A stretch of DNA of 64,000 nt, taken from Onishia niordana (GTDB lineage: Bacteria > Pseudomonadota > Gammaproteobacteria > Pseudomonadales > Halomonadaceae). The position numbers and the translations under genes are program-made. This document shows, in pieces, positions 9,727-18,487 of the stretch. The number at the start of each line of letters is the position of its first letter. Within the stretch, counting starts at the first letter, position 1. Where the stretch lies: contig NZ_SDSD01000001.1 in the NCBI RefSeq assembly GCF_004798965.1, positions 434,001 through 498,000 on the forward strand. The letters are read 5' to 3'. The notes under the pieces were generated by a model that was not told the DNA's origin, made no database searches, and saw only the letters and a list, made by a program, of their open reading frames with translations.

Positions 9727-10242
9727 TCAATGGACATGGATCTTGGCAACCTGCCAGACACTGCGATAGCGGATATTCTCGGTATTGAGTTCAGGGTTCT
9801 CGTCGAATGGATACAACACGAATAACGGACCGAAATTGCGGATCACCAAGGGCTTACCGTCCATCGACATGGCAAGAACGACATCGTGATCCACAACATC
9901 ACTGATGGGGATCTGCCCAGAATAATGGTTTAACGCCTCAACTCGCAGCTCGTCGCCATCAGCACCGACCCGGGACAGTACGTCTCGAATCAGCGGGCCA
10001 CGGAATTGTCGTTTCCCATCCGTCCAGGGAGTGTGAGTCGTCAGGACATGGGTCGGCAAGCTACGCAGCATCTCCCGATCGAATCGAGCCTTGTTGCCAG
10101 TATTGGTATAACGAATGTCACCGCTGATCTCGAGCAGGACCTCACCTTTCGGTTGCGGTAAAGATAACGAGCCGGCATGGGCAGGCAGGACGCTGAGGCT
10201 GATAAAAAGGCACCACGCCAGTGAATAGGTAATCGAATTCAT
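9727..10242 (-). CDS. Periplasmic sulfite-oxidase-fold protein lacking the Mo-ligand cysteine
   Basis: 171 residues. A signal peptide of ~23 residues ends at AHA; the mature part resembles the oxidoreductase molybdopterin-binding domain (LRSLPTHVLTTHTPWTD, then GPLIRDVLSRVG, then AMSMDGKPLVIRNFGPLFVLYPFD). The cysteine that ligates molybdenum in true enzymes is absent, and the mature protein contains no cysteine. It is therefore probably a non-catalytic binding or sensor protein. It is the upstream partner of a hybrid histidine kinase with a 6-bp gap, so a role presenting a signal to the kinase's periplasmic domain is plausible but inferred. Confidence 0.75.
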   Translation of the reverse strand: MNSITYSLAWCLFISLSVLPAHAGSLSLPQPKGEVLLEISGDIRYTNTGNKARFDREMLRSLPTHVLTTHTPWTDGKRQFRGPLIRDVLSRVGADGDELRVEALNHYSGQIPISDVVDHDVVLAMSMDGKPLVIRNFGPLFVLYPFDENPELNTENIRYRSVWQVAKIHVH

Positions 10243-10314
10243 GAAAGGCCTTAAGTTATTCCGAAAAGAATGATCCTGACGTGCGCGATTATTGTGTGCT
10301 TTTGAGTAACCAGA

Positions 10315-11130
10315 TCACGCCAGAATCTCGACCTTATCACCAAGAGATAAACGGCCTTCTTTCACTACCATCAGGTTCTGTCCAAACAGCACCTTTCCGT
10401 TATTACCGCGCCGATAGGTTGCCAGTGTCTTGAGCGGTTCCTTACCAGGCAGGAATGTTCCGGTAAGCGGATCAACAGTAATCATGGCGCAACGTGAGCA
10501 GGGTTCCATTACGGCAAGCTCTACTTCACCGATACGTAGGCGCTGCCAGTTGTCCTCGGCGAAAGCGTCGCTGCCTGCTACAACCAGATTAGGCCGAAAT
10601 TGCGCCATACTATGGGGCCTGGCCTGGGACTTGGCCATGCGCTCGTTGAGATCATTAAGCGACCCTTCACCTATCAGCAGCAGCGGGTAGCCGTCGGCGA
10701 ACCCGACCGACTGCTCGATCGATTGCCGGTAACGCGGGGAATGATCGCCGATACATAGCAAATGCGCCGATTCACCCAGCACCTCGGTACACCAGGCATC
10801 GGCTTCTCGCGTCGTGGTCAAGGCATCGAAGCGATCTCCCCAGACCTCGGTACTAAAGGGCGCCAGGTCATAAGCACCCCTGGAGAGTTCTAGATCCGGC
10901 TGGCCGGGAAAACTCAGTGTCACGGTGTCTACACCCAATTGCACCTGTATCAGTTCCAGCCTTGGGTGGGTGCGGGCCGTGATAAAGCGGCCATCTGGAC
11001 GGGACATCATCATACGCCGATCCCCGACAACGCCCTCCCGTTGCACATCAGCATGTTCGAGAAACTCTCCCGCACAAGACTTTAGGGGATAACGATAAAG
11101 AGCAGATACATGCGGGGGGGTAGCGATCAT
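10315..11130 (-). CDS. MOSC-domain protein, YcbX-like without ferredoxin domain
   Basis: 271 residues from ATG 11130; an in-frame TTG at 11151 would add seven. An N-terminal MOSC beta-barrel (ALYRYPLKSCAGE, typical of YcbX/mARC) is followed by the MOSC core with GEVELAVMEPCSRCAMITVDP, whose conserved cysteine binds the molybdenum cofactor in mARC-type enzymes. E. coli YcbX carries a C-terminal 2Fe-2S domain of ~90 residues that is absent here. Family members reduce N-hydroxylated compounds; the substrate and electron donor here are unknown. It stands alone between a kinase module and a DUF2189 gene on the same strand. Confidence 0.85.
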   Translation of the reverse strand: MIATPPHVSALYRYPLKSCAGEFLEHADVQREGVVGDRRMMMSRPDGRFITARTHPRLELIQVQLGVDTVTLSFPGQPDLELSRGAYDLAPFSTEVWGDRFDALTTTREADAWCTEVLGESAHLLCIGDHSPRYRQSIEQSVGFADGYPLLLIGEGSLNDLNERMAKSQARPHSMAQFRPNLVVAGSDAFAEDNWQRLRIGEVELAVMEPCSRCAMITVDPLTGTFLPGKEPLKTLATYRRGNNGKVLFGQNLMVVKEGRLSLGDKVEILA

Positions 11131-11262
11131 GGCAGCGTTCCGTGCAGGCAATGGTCGGCATAGCGAGAGGCGCTAAAAACCTCTCGCTACACCACTTGTT
11201 TTGCGTAATTCACCTGCATAGCTTACCGAAGATCGCCAATAGCGGACCAGCGGTCGGGGCAA

Positions 11263-12078
11263 TCAGTTCTTGGATTGTTCAATGATCTCAACATTGACCA
11301 AATCTTCGTAGGCATGCCAGCTGGCATGACCCAGTACCGGCAGGATCACTGCCAGGCCAATGTAGAAGGTCACCACGCCAAGCAGCACGCTGCCCGTTAG
11401 AATTGCCGCCCACAGCAACATGGGACGGAAATTTTGCGCCACGGCTTTCACGCTCGCCTCGATCCCCTCCATGAAGGTGAGGTCTTGGTCCATCAACGTG
11501 GGAATGGCCACGACGCTGATAGAAAAGGCACCAAAGGCAAGCACGGCACCAACCGCTGTGCCCACCAGCAGCATACTCAGGCCTTCAGAGGTCGTCAGCA
11601 GAGAGGCATAAAGCATATCGGGGTTTGGCACTTCAAAGCCGAAGAAGAGGGCGAACAATAACGTGGCCAGACGAATCCAGGCGAGGAAGAAAATCATCAT
11701 CATGAGGCCCATCATCGCCAACTGGCCTGTATGAGAGCTCCAGGCACCGAAGGCATCCCCCATGGTCGGTGACCGGTTTTCCTCAAGGGCGCGGCTGATG
11801 CCGTAGGAGCCAACTGCCACCAGGGGACCTAAAAACATGAACCCGGCAACCAGCGGCAGCAACCAGTGCCAGAGATCGAGCGTGAAGGCCGCTAACGTTG
11901 TCGCCAGGCTAAGCCCCACCCAGAACATGCCATAGGCCAGGCTGACGGCCGTGGCATCACGAAAGTCCTGAAAGCCAGCGATCAGCCAGGTTCTGGGCTT
12001 GTCCATACCTACCGGGTTGATGCTGATTTTAACGTTGTAGTCTGAAGGCTTCGGGCCCTTCGTTGTCGCTGCATTCAT
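11263..12078 (-). CDS. DUF2189-family integral membrane protein
   Basis: 271 residues. The start at ATG 12078 is preceded by AAGGGG at 6-bp spacing, better than the upstream in-frame candidate. After a short soluble N-terminus there are about six hydrophobic segments: two near 60-110 (AYGMFWVGLSLATTLAAF and a GFMFLGPLVAVGSYG stretch), then a long helix-rich block through 255. The GPLVAVGSYGISRALE segment is the recognisable part of DUF2189, often annotated as a cytochrome c oxidase subunit I-related protein without direct evidence. Function is unknown. It is probably monocistronic; no partner gene is apparent. Confidence 0.75.
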   Translation of the reverse strand: MNAATTKGPKPSDYNVKISINPVGMDKPRTWLIAGFQDFRDATAVSLAYGMFWVGLSLATTLAAFTLDLWHWLLPLVAGFMFLGPLVAVGSYGISRALEENRSPTMGDAFGAWSSHTGQLAMMGLMMMIFFLAWIRLATLLFALFFGFEVPNPDMLYASLLTTSEGLSMLLVGTAVGAVLAFGAFSISVVAIPTLMDQDLTFMEGIEASVKAVAQNFRPMLLWAAILTGSVLLGVVTFYIGLAVILPVLGHASWHAYEDLVNVEIIEQSKN

Positions 12079-12305
12079 GGCATTCCCCTTAACCGTTCGC
12101 GGTAATGGTCTCCATCGAGCCTTGGCCTTGTTCCGCATCCTGCGAGATCAATTAAACGCGTTGGCCAGTACGGCAAGATGCCTTAATGCTTGTTCCCGTT
12201 ACTCGTCTCTCAATGTAGACGAGAGGGAGAAAGCTTGCCCCTGCAAAGACTTATCCGCTTCTACGCTCAAACCACGCTTCTCTTGTGAGTAGACCAGAAA
12301 CGCAA

Positions 12306-12340
12306 CCACCCCCTGACTAGCAAAACCAGTCGGGGGGTGG
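12306..12340 (-). terminator. Terminator hairpin after the TRAP/UspA operon
   Basis: A 13-bp stem (CCACCCCCTGACT with AGTCGGGGGGTGG, one wobble) lies 32 bp past the usp stop. On the minus strand it is followed by a moderately T-rich stretch (TTGCGTTTCT). Confidence 0.6.
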
Positions 12341-12371
12341 CGGCATGCAGGAACACAGTGGCGTCGATGAA

Positions 12372-12800
12372 TCAGCGCACGACCATCACCGACATCTTGC
12401 TGTGGTGCACCACATGTTCCGCATTGGGTCCCAGCAGGTAGTCGGCGAATTTGCGCTTGTTGTGCGATGCCATAACTATCAGATCGATCTCCAGTTGCTT
12501 GGCGACATCGATGATGGCTTCCCAGGGTGAGCCCTCGGCAACAACACATTTTGCGCTGACGTCGCTAGGTACGTGCTGCTTGATGAACTTATGCTGAGCG
12601 TCGCTGATGGCCTGATACGCCTTCTCACTGAAGTCGGCGGGAAAATAGGACCCCACCAGTGGCATGCGATAGTCAGGCAGCACCGTCACGATATGCAGCG
12701 ACGCCTCGAAAGTACGGCACAGTGCCAAGGCGGTGGGCAGCGCCCTTTCCCAGGACGCCTCTTCATTCATATCCACCGGCAGCAGGATTTTCTGATACAT
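12372..12800 (-). CDS. Universal stress protein, UspA family, in TRAP operon
   Basis: 142 residues, one Usp domain: KILLPVDMNEEASWERAL at the N-terminus and, at the C-terminus, VMASHNKRKFADYLLGPNAE, corresponding to the ATP-binding loop. The usual G-x2-G-x9-G-S/T pattern is altered (first glycines replaced by Ser and Lys), so nucleotide binding is uncertain. It follows the TRAP permease by 14 bp on the same strand. The placement parallels TeaD of Halomonas elongata, a Usp encoded with the ectoine TRAP carrier TeaABC that modulates its activity; a similar control role here is an inference. Confidence 0.9.
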   Translation of the reverse strand: MYQKILLPVDMNEEASWERALPTALALCRTFEASLHIVTVLPDYRMPLVGSYFPADFSEKAYQAISDAQHKFIKQHVPSDVSAKCVVAEGSPWEAIIDVAKQLEIDLIVMASHNKRKFADYLLGPNAEHVVHHSKMSVMVVR

Positions 12801-12814
12801 GGTCTAGCCCTCCG

Positions 12815-15409
12815 TTACGCGGTAGCCGGCTTGGCTGAGGCGTCTCGACGGCGCCGCTGAAGCAGCACAATCAGAACAAAAAGTCCGAACGCCGGAATCC
12901 ACATCCATTCTTTCGACCACCGATCCACCGGCGCCAGCACCTCGATAATTTTTTGATCGAAGTCGAAGCCAAGCTTCTCGGCTTGGCTACCGAAGGCGAC
13001 CATATCGACGATGACGGTTTCATCCTCGATCAGCAGCTCCAGGCCGAAGTTGGCCAAGCGCTCCTCGCCCGTTTCGCCTTCGGGTACCGGCAATGTCATA
13101 TAGGTGGTCAAAGGATCACCGTAGGGATCTTCACCTGACACCTGTAGGCGCAGTGTGCTGTCGTCATCCATTTCGCCAAGCTGCTGCACGAACTGGTTCG
13201 GCGGCACCGACTGGTAAGGGTCGTGGATCATGTCCATCCAGAAGCCCGGGCGGAACAGGGAAAAGGCCACCAGCAACAGCAGTACGCTTTCATACCAGCG
13301 GTTACGGGTCAGCATGAAACCCTGTGTCGCCGCCGCAAAGATCAACATGGCAAGCGTCGATACAACGAACACCACAATGCCCTGCAGGAAGGTCACATCG
13401 ATCAGCAGCAGGTCAGTATTGAAGATAAAGAGGAATGGCAGCGCTGCGGTCCGCAGGCTGTAGTAGAACGCCTGGAAGCCGGTTCTCAGCGGATCACCGC
13501 CCGATACAGCAGCAGCGGCAAAGGATGCCAGCCCCACCGGCGGGGTAACGTCGGCCATGATGCCGAAATAGAACACGAAGAGGTGCACGGCGATCAGCGG
13601 CACCAGCAAACCATTCTGCTCACCCAGCGTCACGATCACCGGCGCCAGAAGCGCCGACACCACAATATAGTTGGCGGTGGTCGGCAACCCCATGCCGAGG
13701 ATCAAGCTGAGCACTGCCGTGAGCATCAAGATCAGCATCAGGTTGCCCATCGACAGGATCTCGACCACGTCGGCGAGCACAAGGCCCACACCGGTCTGCG
13801 ACACGGCACCCACGATAATGCCTGCGGTAGCCGTGGCGATACCGATACCGATCATGTTGCGCGCACCGGTCACTAACCCATCCCACAGGTCCAGAAAGCC
13901 TGACTTGATGTCCTCGACCAGCTCACTCTGCCCCCGGAATATTCCCGAAATAGGGCGCTGGGTCACAATGATGAAGGTCATGAACACCGTGGCCCAGAAG
14001 GCCGAAAGCCCTGGCGAAAGACGCTCGACCATCAGGCACCAGACCAGCACCACGACAGGCAGAATATACTGTAGCCCCACCATCACGGTCGGCCGCGTCT
14101 GGGGCAACGTGATCACTGGCGCGTTGGGATCGTCATTCTCGAGCTCAGGATAGTTGGCCCCCACCTTGAGCAGACCGATATATATTACCGTCAGGCCAGC
14201 CGCTACCACCCAGGGTGTCGCACCGCCGAGTACTGGCTTTAGCCATCCTAAGCCGTAATAAACCACCAGGGCGGTAATCATCATCAAGAGCAGTCCCGCC
14301 AGAAAACCGACAGCCTTGCGGACCAGCGGCTTTGGCGGATTGCTGCTTTGAAGTCCTTTCATGTTGGCCTTGAGGGCCTCGAGGTGAACGATGTAGACCA
14401 GCGCGATATAGGAAATGAGCGCCGGCAGGAAGGCATGCTTGATGACGTCTACATACGAGATGCCCACATACTCGACCATCAGGAAGGCCGCAGCCCCCAT
14501 GACTGGCGGCATGATCTGACCATTCACCGAAGAAGCGACCTCGACGGCCCCAGCTTTCTCGGAGGAAAAGCCGACACGCTTCATCATCGGAATCGTGAAA
14601 GTACCGGTGGTGACGACGTTGGCAATGGAAGAACCCGAAATCAGGCCGGTCATGCCCGAAGCGACAACCGCAGCCTTGGCTGGACCACCCTTATAGTGGC
14701 CGAGTAACGAAAAAGCGACCTTGATGAAATAGTTACCGGCGCCAGCCTTGTCGAGCAAGGCACCAAACAACACGAACAGGAACACAAAGCTGGTCGACAC
14801 CCCCAGCGCAATACCGAATACCCCTTGGGTCGTCAGCCACTGGTGGTTGATCAGCCCGAAGACGCTGACGCCTCGATGCGAGAGGATTCCCGGCATGTAG
14901 GGACCTGCCAGCGAGTAGCCGATAAATACCATGGCCACAATCATCAGCGGCGGGCCGAGCGCCCGGCGTGTGGCCTCAAGCAGCAGCAGGATACCAATGA
15001 CGCCGACAATCACGTCCTGCATGATTGGCGCACCGGGTCGCTGGGCCAGCTGCTCGTAGAAAATAAACATATAGGCCCCGGCGAGCGCCGCCAGCAGGCC
15101 GAGTACCCAGTCTTGGATAGGAATACGATCCCGCGGAGAATTCTTCGAGGCGGGATAGGCCATATAAGCCAGAAAGAGGGCGAAAGCCAGGTGAATCGAG
15201 CGCGATTCTGTGGCGTTGAACACCCCAAATTCGAGTATGAAGGGTAGTGGTGAAGCGATCCAAAGCTGGAAGAGCGACCAGACCGCCGCTGTTATCACCA
15301 AAATTTTGCCGGGCATCCCGGGAGGCTTACGTGAACCGGAGTCCGAGGACGCAACCATATCCTCGAGATCGGCACTCGAAGCCGAGGCTCTTGTATTGTC
15401 TTCGCTCAT
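12815..15409 (-). CDS. TRAP transporter fused 4TM/12TM permease (TAXI type)
   Basis: 864 residues. An N-terminal small-subunit-like part (about 30-190) is fused to a DctM-like part; GSSIANVVTTGTFTIPMM near residue 265 and GMGLPTTANYIV near 590 are the paired substrate and ion motifs of TRAP large subunits. The last ~170 residues form a soluble DUF3394-like domain with a PDZ-like AEKLGFDFDQKI segment, ending in a final membrane helix and a basic tail. It works with the TAXI receptor encoded upstream to import a solute using the Na+ gradient. The substrate cannot be read from sequence. It is followed by a Usp gene. Confidence 0.93.
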   Translation of the reverse strand: MSEDNTRASASSADLEDMVASSDSGSRKPPGMPGKILVITAAVWSLFQLWIASPLPFILEFGVFNATESRSIHLAFALFLAYMAYPASKNSPRDRIPIQDWVLGLLAALAGAYMFIFYEQLAQRPGAPIMQDVIVGVIGILLLLEATRRALGPPLMIVAMVFIGYSLAGPYMPGILSHRGVSVFGLINHQWLTTQGVFGIALGVSTSFVFLFVLFGALLDKAGAGNYFIKVAFSLLGHYKGGPAKAAVVASGMTGLISGSSIANVVTTGTFTIPMMKRVGFSSEKAGAVEVASSVNGQIMPPVMGAAAFLMVEYVGISYVDVIKHAFLPALISYIALVYIVHLEALKANMKGLQSSNPPKPLVRKAVGFLAGLLLMMITALVVYYGLGWLKPVLGGATPWVVAAGLTVIYIGLLKVGANYPELENDDPNAPVITLPQTRPTVMVGLQYILPVVVLVWCLMVERLSPGLSAFWATVFMTFIIVTQRPISGIFRGQSELVEDIKSGFLDLWDGLVTGARNMIGIGIATATAGIIVGAVSQTGVGLVLADVVEILSMGNLMLILMLTAVLSLILGMGLPTTANYIVVSALLAPVIVTLGEQNGLLVPLIAVHLFVFYFGIMADVTPPVGLASFAAAAVSGGDPLRTGFQAFYYSLRTAALPFLFIFNTDLLLIDVTFLQGIVVFVVSTLAMLIFAAATQGFMLTRNRWYESVLLLLVAFSLFRPGFWMDMIHDPYQSVPPNQFVQQLGEMDDDSTLRLQVSGEDPYGDPLTTYMTLPVPEGETGEERLANFGLELLIEDETVIVDMVAFGSQAEKLGFDFDQKIIEVLAPVDRWSKEWMWIPAFGLFVLIVLLQRRRRDASAKPATA

Positions 15410-15481
15410 GAAATCATCCTGATTGCCATCATCACCGGAAAAAGCCTAGTCGCCCGGGCCATGCCACGGGTCTAATACCAA

Positions 15482-15516
15482 GATGCGCGACCTCCCTTAT
15501 GGAACGGCCGCGCATC
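15482..15516 (-). other. Intercistronic stem-loop between TAXI receptor and permease
   Basis: Perfect 8-bp arms GATGCGCG and CGCGCATC with a 19-nt loop lie 34-68 bp downstream of the receptor gene and upstream of the permease gene. No T-run follows, so it is more likely an mRNA 3'-end stabiliser or attenuator than a full terminator; it would favour receptor over permease. Confidence 0.5.
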
Positions 15517-15549
15517 GAGTCAACAGCTTAAGCTCCTGTCAGGCCTGAA

Positions 15550-16524
15550 TCACTCGATCCAGCCACGCTCACGATAGTAACGCGCTGCACCCGGGTGCAG
15601 CGGAGCTGACAACCCTTGGGTGACCATCTCTTCTTCCTTCAGGTTAGCGAAGGCGGGGTGTAGGCGCTTGAAGCGATCGAAGTTATCGAACACCGCTTTG
15701 ACGCTTTGATAGATGATGTCCTCGTCCACGGAGGCCTTGGTGACAAAGGTAGCCGCCACACCGAAGGTAGTGACATCTTCATCGTTACCCTTGTAGAGGC
15801 CGCCCGGGATCACCACCTGGGAGTAGTAGGGATACTCCTCGACCAGACCCTCGATGGCAGAGCCATCCAACGGAATCAGCTTAGAATCGACGGTCGTGGT
15901 CGCTTCCTGAATGGAGCCGTTCGGGTGACCGACCACATAGACCATGGCATCGATGTTGTTATCGGCAAGCGCCGCAGCCTGCTCGGCGGCATCCAGTTGA
16001 GAGGCCAACGAGAAGGTGTCCTCGGTCCACCCCTTGGCATTCATGACCTCTTCCATGGTATTGCGCTGGCCTGAGCCCGGGTTGCCGATGTTGACACGCT
16101 TGCCCTCGAGGTCATCAAGCGTTTCGATGCCGGAGTCGGCGCGAGCCAACAGGGTTAGCGGCTCACCGTGTACGCGGAAGACCGCGCGCAGCTCGGGGTA
16201 AGCATCGCCATCGAAGTTGCCGGTACCGTTATAGGCTTGATATTGCACGTCGGACTGGGCAACACCCATGTCGAGCTCGCCGGACTTGATGCCGTTGATG
16301 TTAGCGACGGAACCGCCGGTAGACGGTGCGTTGCACTTGATATCAGAGTCTTCGAGACGATTCACGAGACGACAGATCGACTGACCGACCACATAGTAGA
16401 CGCCGGTCTGACCGCCGGTACCGATGGTGATGAAGCGCTCCTGGGCCACAACAGGCGAGGAGAACATGGCAGCACCCGTCAGCAGGCCAGTTACGGCTGC
16501 AGCAGTGATTGCATGGCGTTTCAT
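15550..16524 (-). CDS. TAXI-family TRAP solute receptor
   Basis: 324 residues with a cleavable signal peptide ending near VVAQE. The mature start FITIGTGGQTGVYYVVGQSIC and the NIGNPGSGQRNTMEEV segment are the hallmarks of TAXI receptors (TRAP-associated extracytoplasmic immunogenic proteins). It binds its ligand in the periplasm and delivers it to the fused permease downstream. Known TAXI receptors bind acidic ligands such as glutamate or 2-oxoglutarate; the ligand here is not determined. It is the first gene of a three-gene operon (receptor, permease, Usp). Confidence 0.93.
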   Translation of the reverse strand: MKRHAITAAAVTGLLTGAAMFSSPVVAQERFITIGTGGQTGVYYVVGQSICRLVNRLEDSDIKCNAPSTGGSVANINGIKSGELDMGVAQSDVQYQAYNGTGNFDGDAYPELRAVFRVHGEPLTLLARADSGIETLDDLEGKRVNIGNPGSGQRNTMEEVMNAKGWTEDTFSLASQLDAAEQAAALADNNIDAMVYVVGHPNGSIQEATTTVDSKLIPLDGSAIEGLVEEYPYYSQVVIPGGLYKGNDEDVTTFGVAATFVTKASVDEDIIYQSVKAVFDNFDRFKRLHPAFANLKEEEMVTQGLSAPLHPGAARYYRERGWIE

Positions 16525-16912
16525 TCAGACACCTCTTGATAGTGTTGACGTTGGATGGCTATGCCATCTCTGCGACATCTTCGCTCAGCCCTTTCGTCAG
16601 CGGGCATACCCGAATGGCGATATCTTTCTGCTTTTTGGCGATCATCGCATTCGTTGTATCAGTTATAGCTTGCCTGCGCGGGTCTGGCGACGTTGCGCTT
16701 TTCAGCGTTTCGTACCGTTAATGCTTACAAGAAAATGAGTATGCACTACTTTAGGTCAAATCGACCATGCGATTCAGAAGTTTACATCAATTAGCCTAGT
16801 CACCCCTCGCGTTGAATCATGTAAAACTATGTCAACTTTATTCGCGATAGTCGGATAGACCTTAATATTGCGGTTAGGCTTGATAGCACCCAAGAGGATC
16901 AAGGAGGTCAGC
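16525..16912. other. Intergenic region between divergent TAXI receptor and macrodomain genes
   Basis: 388 bp with no convincing gene. The central part (about 16720-16870) is distinctly AT-rich compared with its neighbours and presumably holds the two divergent promoters. I found no clear operator palindrome or strong consensus -35/-10 pair. Confidence 0.6.
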
Positions 16913-17449
16913 ATGACACCCACCGTCGAGATTGAATGCCGTCAGGGTGACATCGCCAACCAACCCGACATGGACGCAGTGGTTAATGCCGCCAATGCAC
17001 AGCTCATGTCGGGTGGCGGCGTCGCCGGCGCTCTGCATCGAGCCGCTGGCCCGGGCCTCGCCCATGAGTGTCAACCCAAGGCGCCGATCCGGCCCGGCCA
17101 GGCGGTAATCACCGGCGCCCATGACTTGCCCAACCGCCATGTCATTCATTGCCTGGGGCCCGTCTATGGGCGCGATGAGCCCTCGGATGCGCTATTAGCG
17201 TCCTGCTACCGGGAGGCCATCATACTGGCCGAAGAACACGAACTTATCTCGATCGCCTTCCCTGCCCTATCCACTGGCGCGTTCGGCTATCCCATGAAAG
17301 AAGCGACCCGGGTGGCGCTGACTACCGTCTTGAAGGAGACCCAGCACTGCCATCACCTTCGACACGTGCGTTTCATCCTGCACGACGGCGAAAGCTTGTC
17401 GCTCTATCAGCAAACACTGTCGATGCTTCAAGATGCCGGATCGTCCTGA
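16913..17449 (+). CDS. Macrodomain protein (ADP-ribose / O-acetyl-ADP-ribose hydrolase type)
   Basis: 178 residues from ATG 16913, preceded by a perfect AAGGAGG at 5-bp spacing. Hallmarks of MacroD/YmdB-type enzymes: QGDIANQPDMDAVVNAANAQ (ribose-binding Asn), GGGVAGALHRAAG (catalytic loop), and the phosphate loop FPALSTGAFGYP. It probably removes acetyl from O-acetyl-ADP-ribose or ADP-ribose from proteins in the cytoplasm. A histone-deacetylase-family gene begins 71 bp downstream on the same strand, so the two may act in one deacylation pathway. Confidence 0.9.
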   Translation: MTPTVEIECRQGDIANQPDMDAVVNAANAQLMSGGGVAGALHRAAGPGLAHECQPKAPIRPGQAVITGAHDLPNRHVIHCLGPVYGRDEPSDALLASCYREAIILAEEHELISIAFPALSTGAFGYPMKEATRVALTTVLKETQHCHHLRHVRFILHDGESLSLYQQTLSMLQDAGSS

Positions 17450-17520
17450 GTGGCCTCGCCCCGGGGTGGCGGGTAGAGTGGTAGCGACCTCGAACTCGCC
17501 AAATCATCCTGACACCCGCC

Positions 17521-18423
17521 ATGCTGCTGCCACTGATTCACCACTCGGGTTACACCATCGAGATGCCACCGCGGCACCCCTTCCCGATGGCTAAATTCCG
17601 GGTGCTGCGCGAGACATTAGCCGCCGAGAAGCTCGAGCATCTTGCCGAGTGGATCACCCCACAGCCAGCAAGTGAAGCCAGCCTGGCCCGCGTGCATACG
17701 GCCGACTATCTGCATGCCTTCCTCGGCGGCACCCTGAATGAGTCGGCCCAACGTCGCAGCGGTTTTCGCTGGTCCGAGTCACTTGTCGCCCGCACGCTGC
17801 TTGAAGTCGGCGGCACCCAGGCAAGCGTCGAAGCGGCTCTCGATACCGGCCTTGCCTGCAACACCGCTGGCGGTACCCACCATGCTCATGCCGATGCCGC
17901 CAGCGGCTACTGCCTGATCAATGACCTTGCGGTCGCCGCGGCTCATGCCTTGGACCGGAGATGGGTGAAGCGCATCCTGATTGTTGATCTGGACGTTCAC
18001 CAGGGTGACGGGACCGCACGGCTTTTCCGCAACGATCAGCGTGTTTTCACCTTCTCGATGCATGGGGCAGAGAACTTTCCGGCCCGCAAGCAGCATAGCG
18101 ACCTGGACATCGCCCTGCCTCGTGGCACAGGTAATCTAGACTACCTGGCACGCTTGAGGGCGAGTCTGCCCCCACTACTCGTTCAGTTCGCCCCGGACCT
18201 GGTGCTATATGATGCTGGCGTCGACGTGCATGCCGATGATCGCCTCGGGCACCTGGCATTGTGCGATGACGGGCTGTTCGCTCGAGACCATTACGTGCTG
18301 GGGACCTGTCGAGACGCCCACATCCCGGTAGCAGCGGTTATCGGCGGGGGCTATGATCGCGACCTGGAGGCGCTGGCCAATCGCCACGCTCAGCTACATC
18401 GCGCCGCCAGCACCCTGCTGTGA
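17521..18423 (+). CDS. Histone-deacetylase-superfamily amidohydrolase
   Basis: 300 residues, a full class II-like bacterial HDAC/AcuC-family domain. The active-site His pair is in GGTHHAH near residue 120, the Zn ligands are in VDLDVHQGDG (Asp and His, near 157) and DAGVDVHADD (Asp near 237), and the glycine-rich GGGYD loop is near the end. Likely a Zn-dependent deacetylase acting on acetyl-lysine, acetylpolyamines or another acylamide. It follows the macrodomain gene with a short gap and converges with a DUF4124 gene. Confidence 0.92.
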   Translation: MLLPLIHHSGYTIEMPPRHPFPMAKFRVLRETLAAEKLEHLAEWITPQPASEASLARVHTADYLHAFLGGTLNESAQRRSGFRWSESLVARTLLEVGGTQASVEAALDTGLACNTAGGTHHAHADAASGYCLINDLAVAAAHALDRRWVKRILIVDLDVHQGDGTARLFRNDQRVFTFSMHGAENFPARKQHSDLDIALPRGTGNLDYLARLRASLPPLLVQFAPDLVLYDAGVDVHADDRLGHLALCDDGLFARDHYVLGTCRDAHIPVAAVIGGGYDRDLEALANRHAQLHRAASTLL

Positions 18424-18487
18424 AGCAACCAGGCCTTGTGCCCAAACGGTCAGCTCAGGCGTCACCGGGAAAGACAGGAATCGTGTA

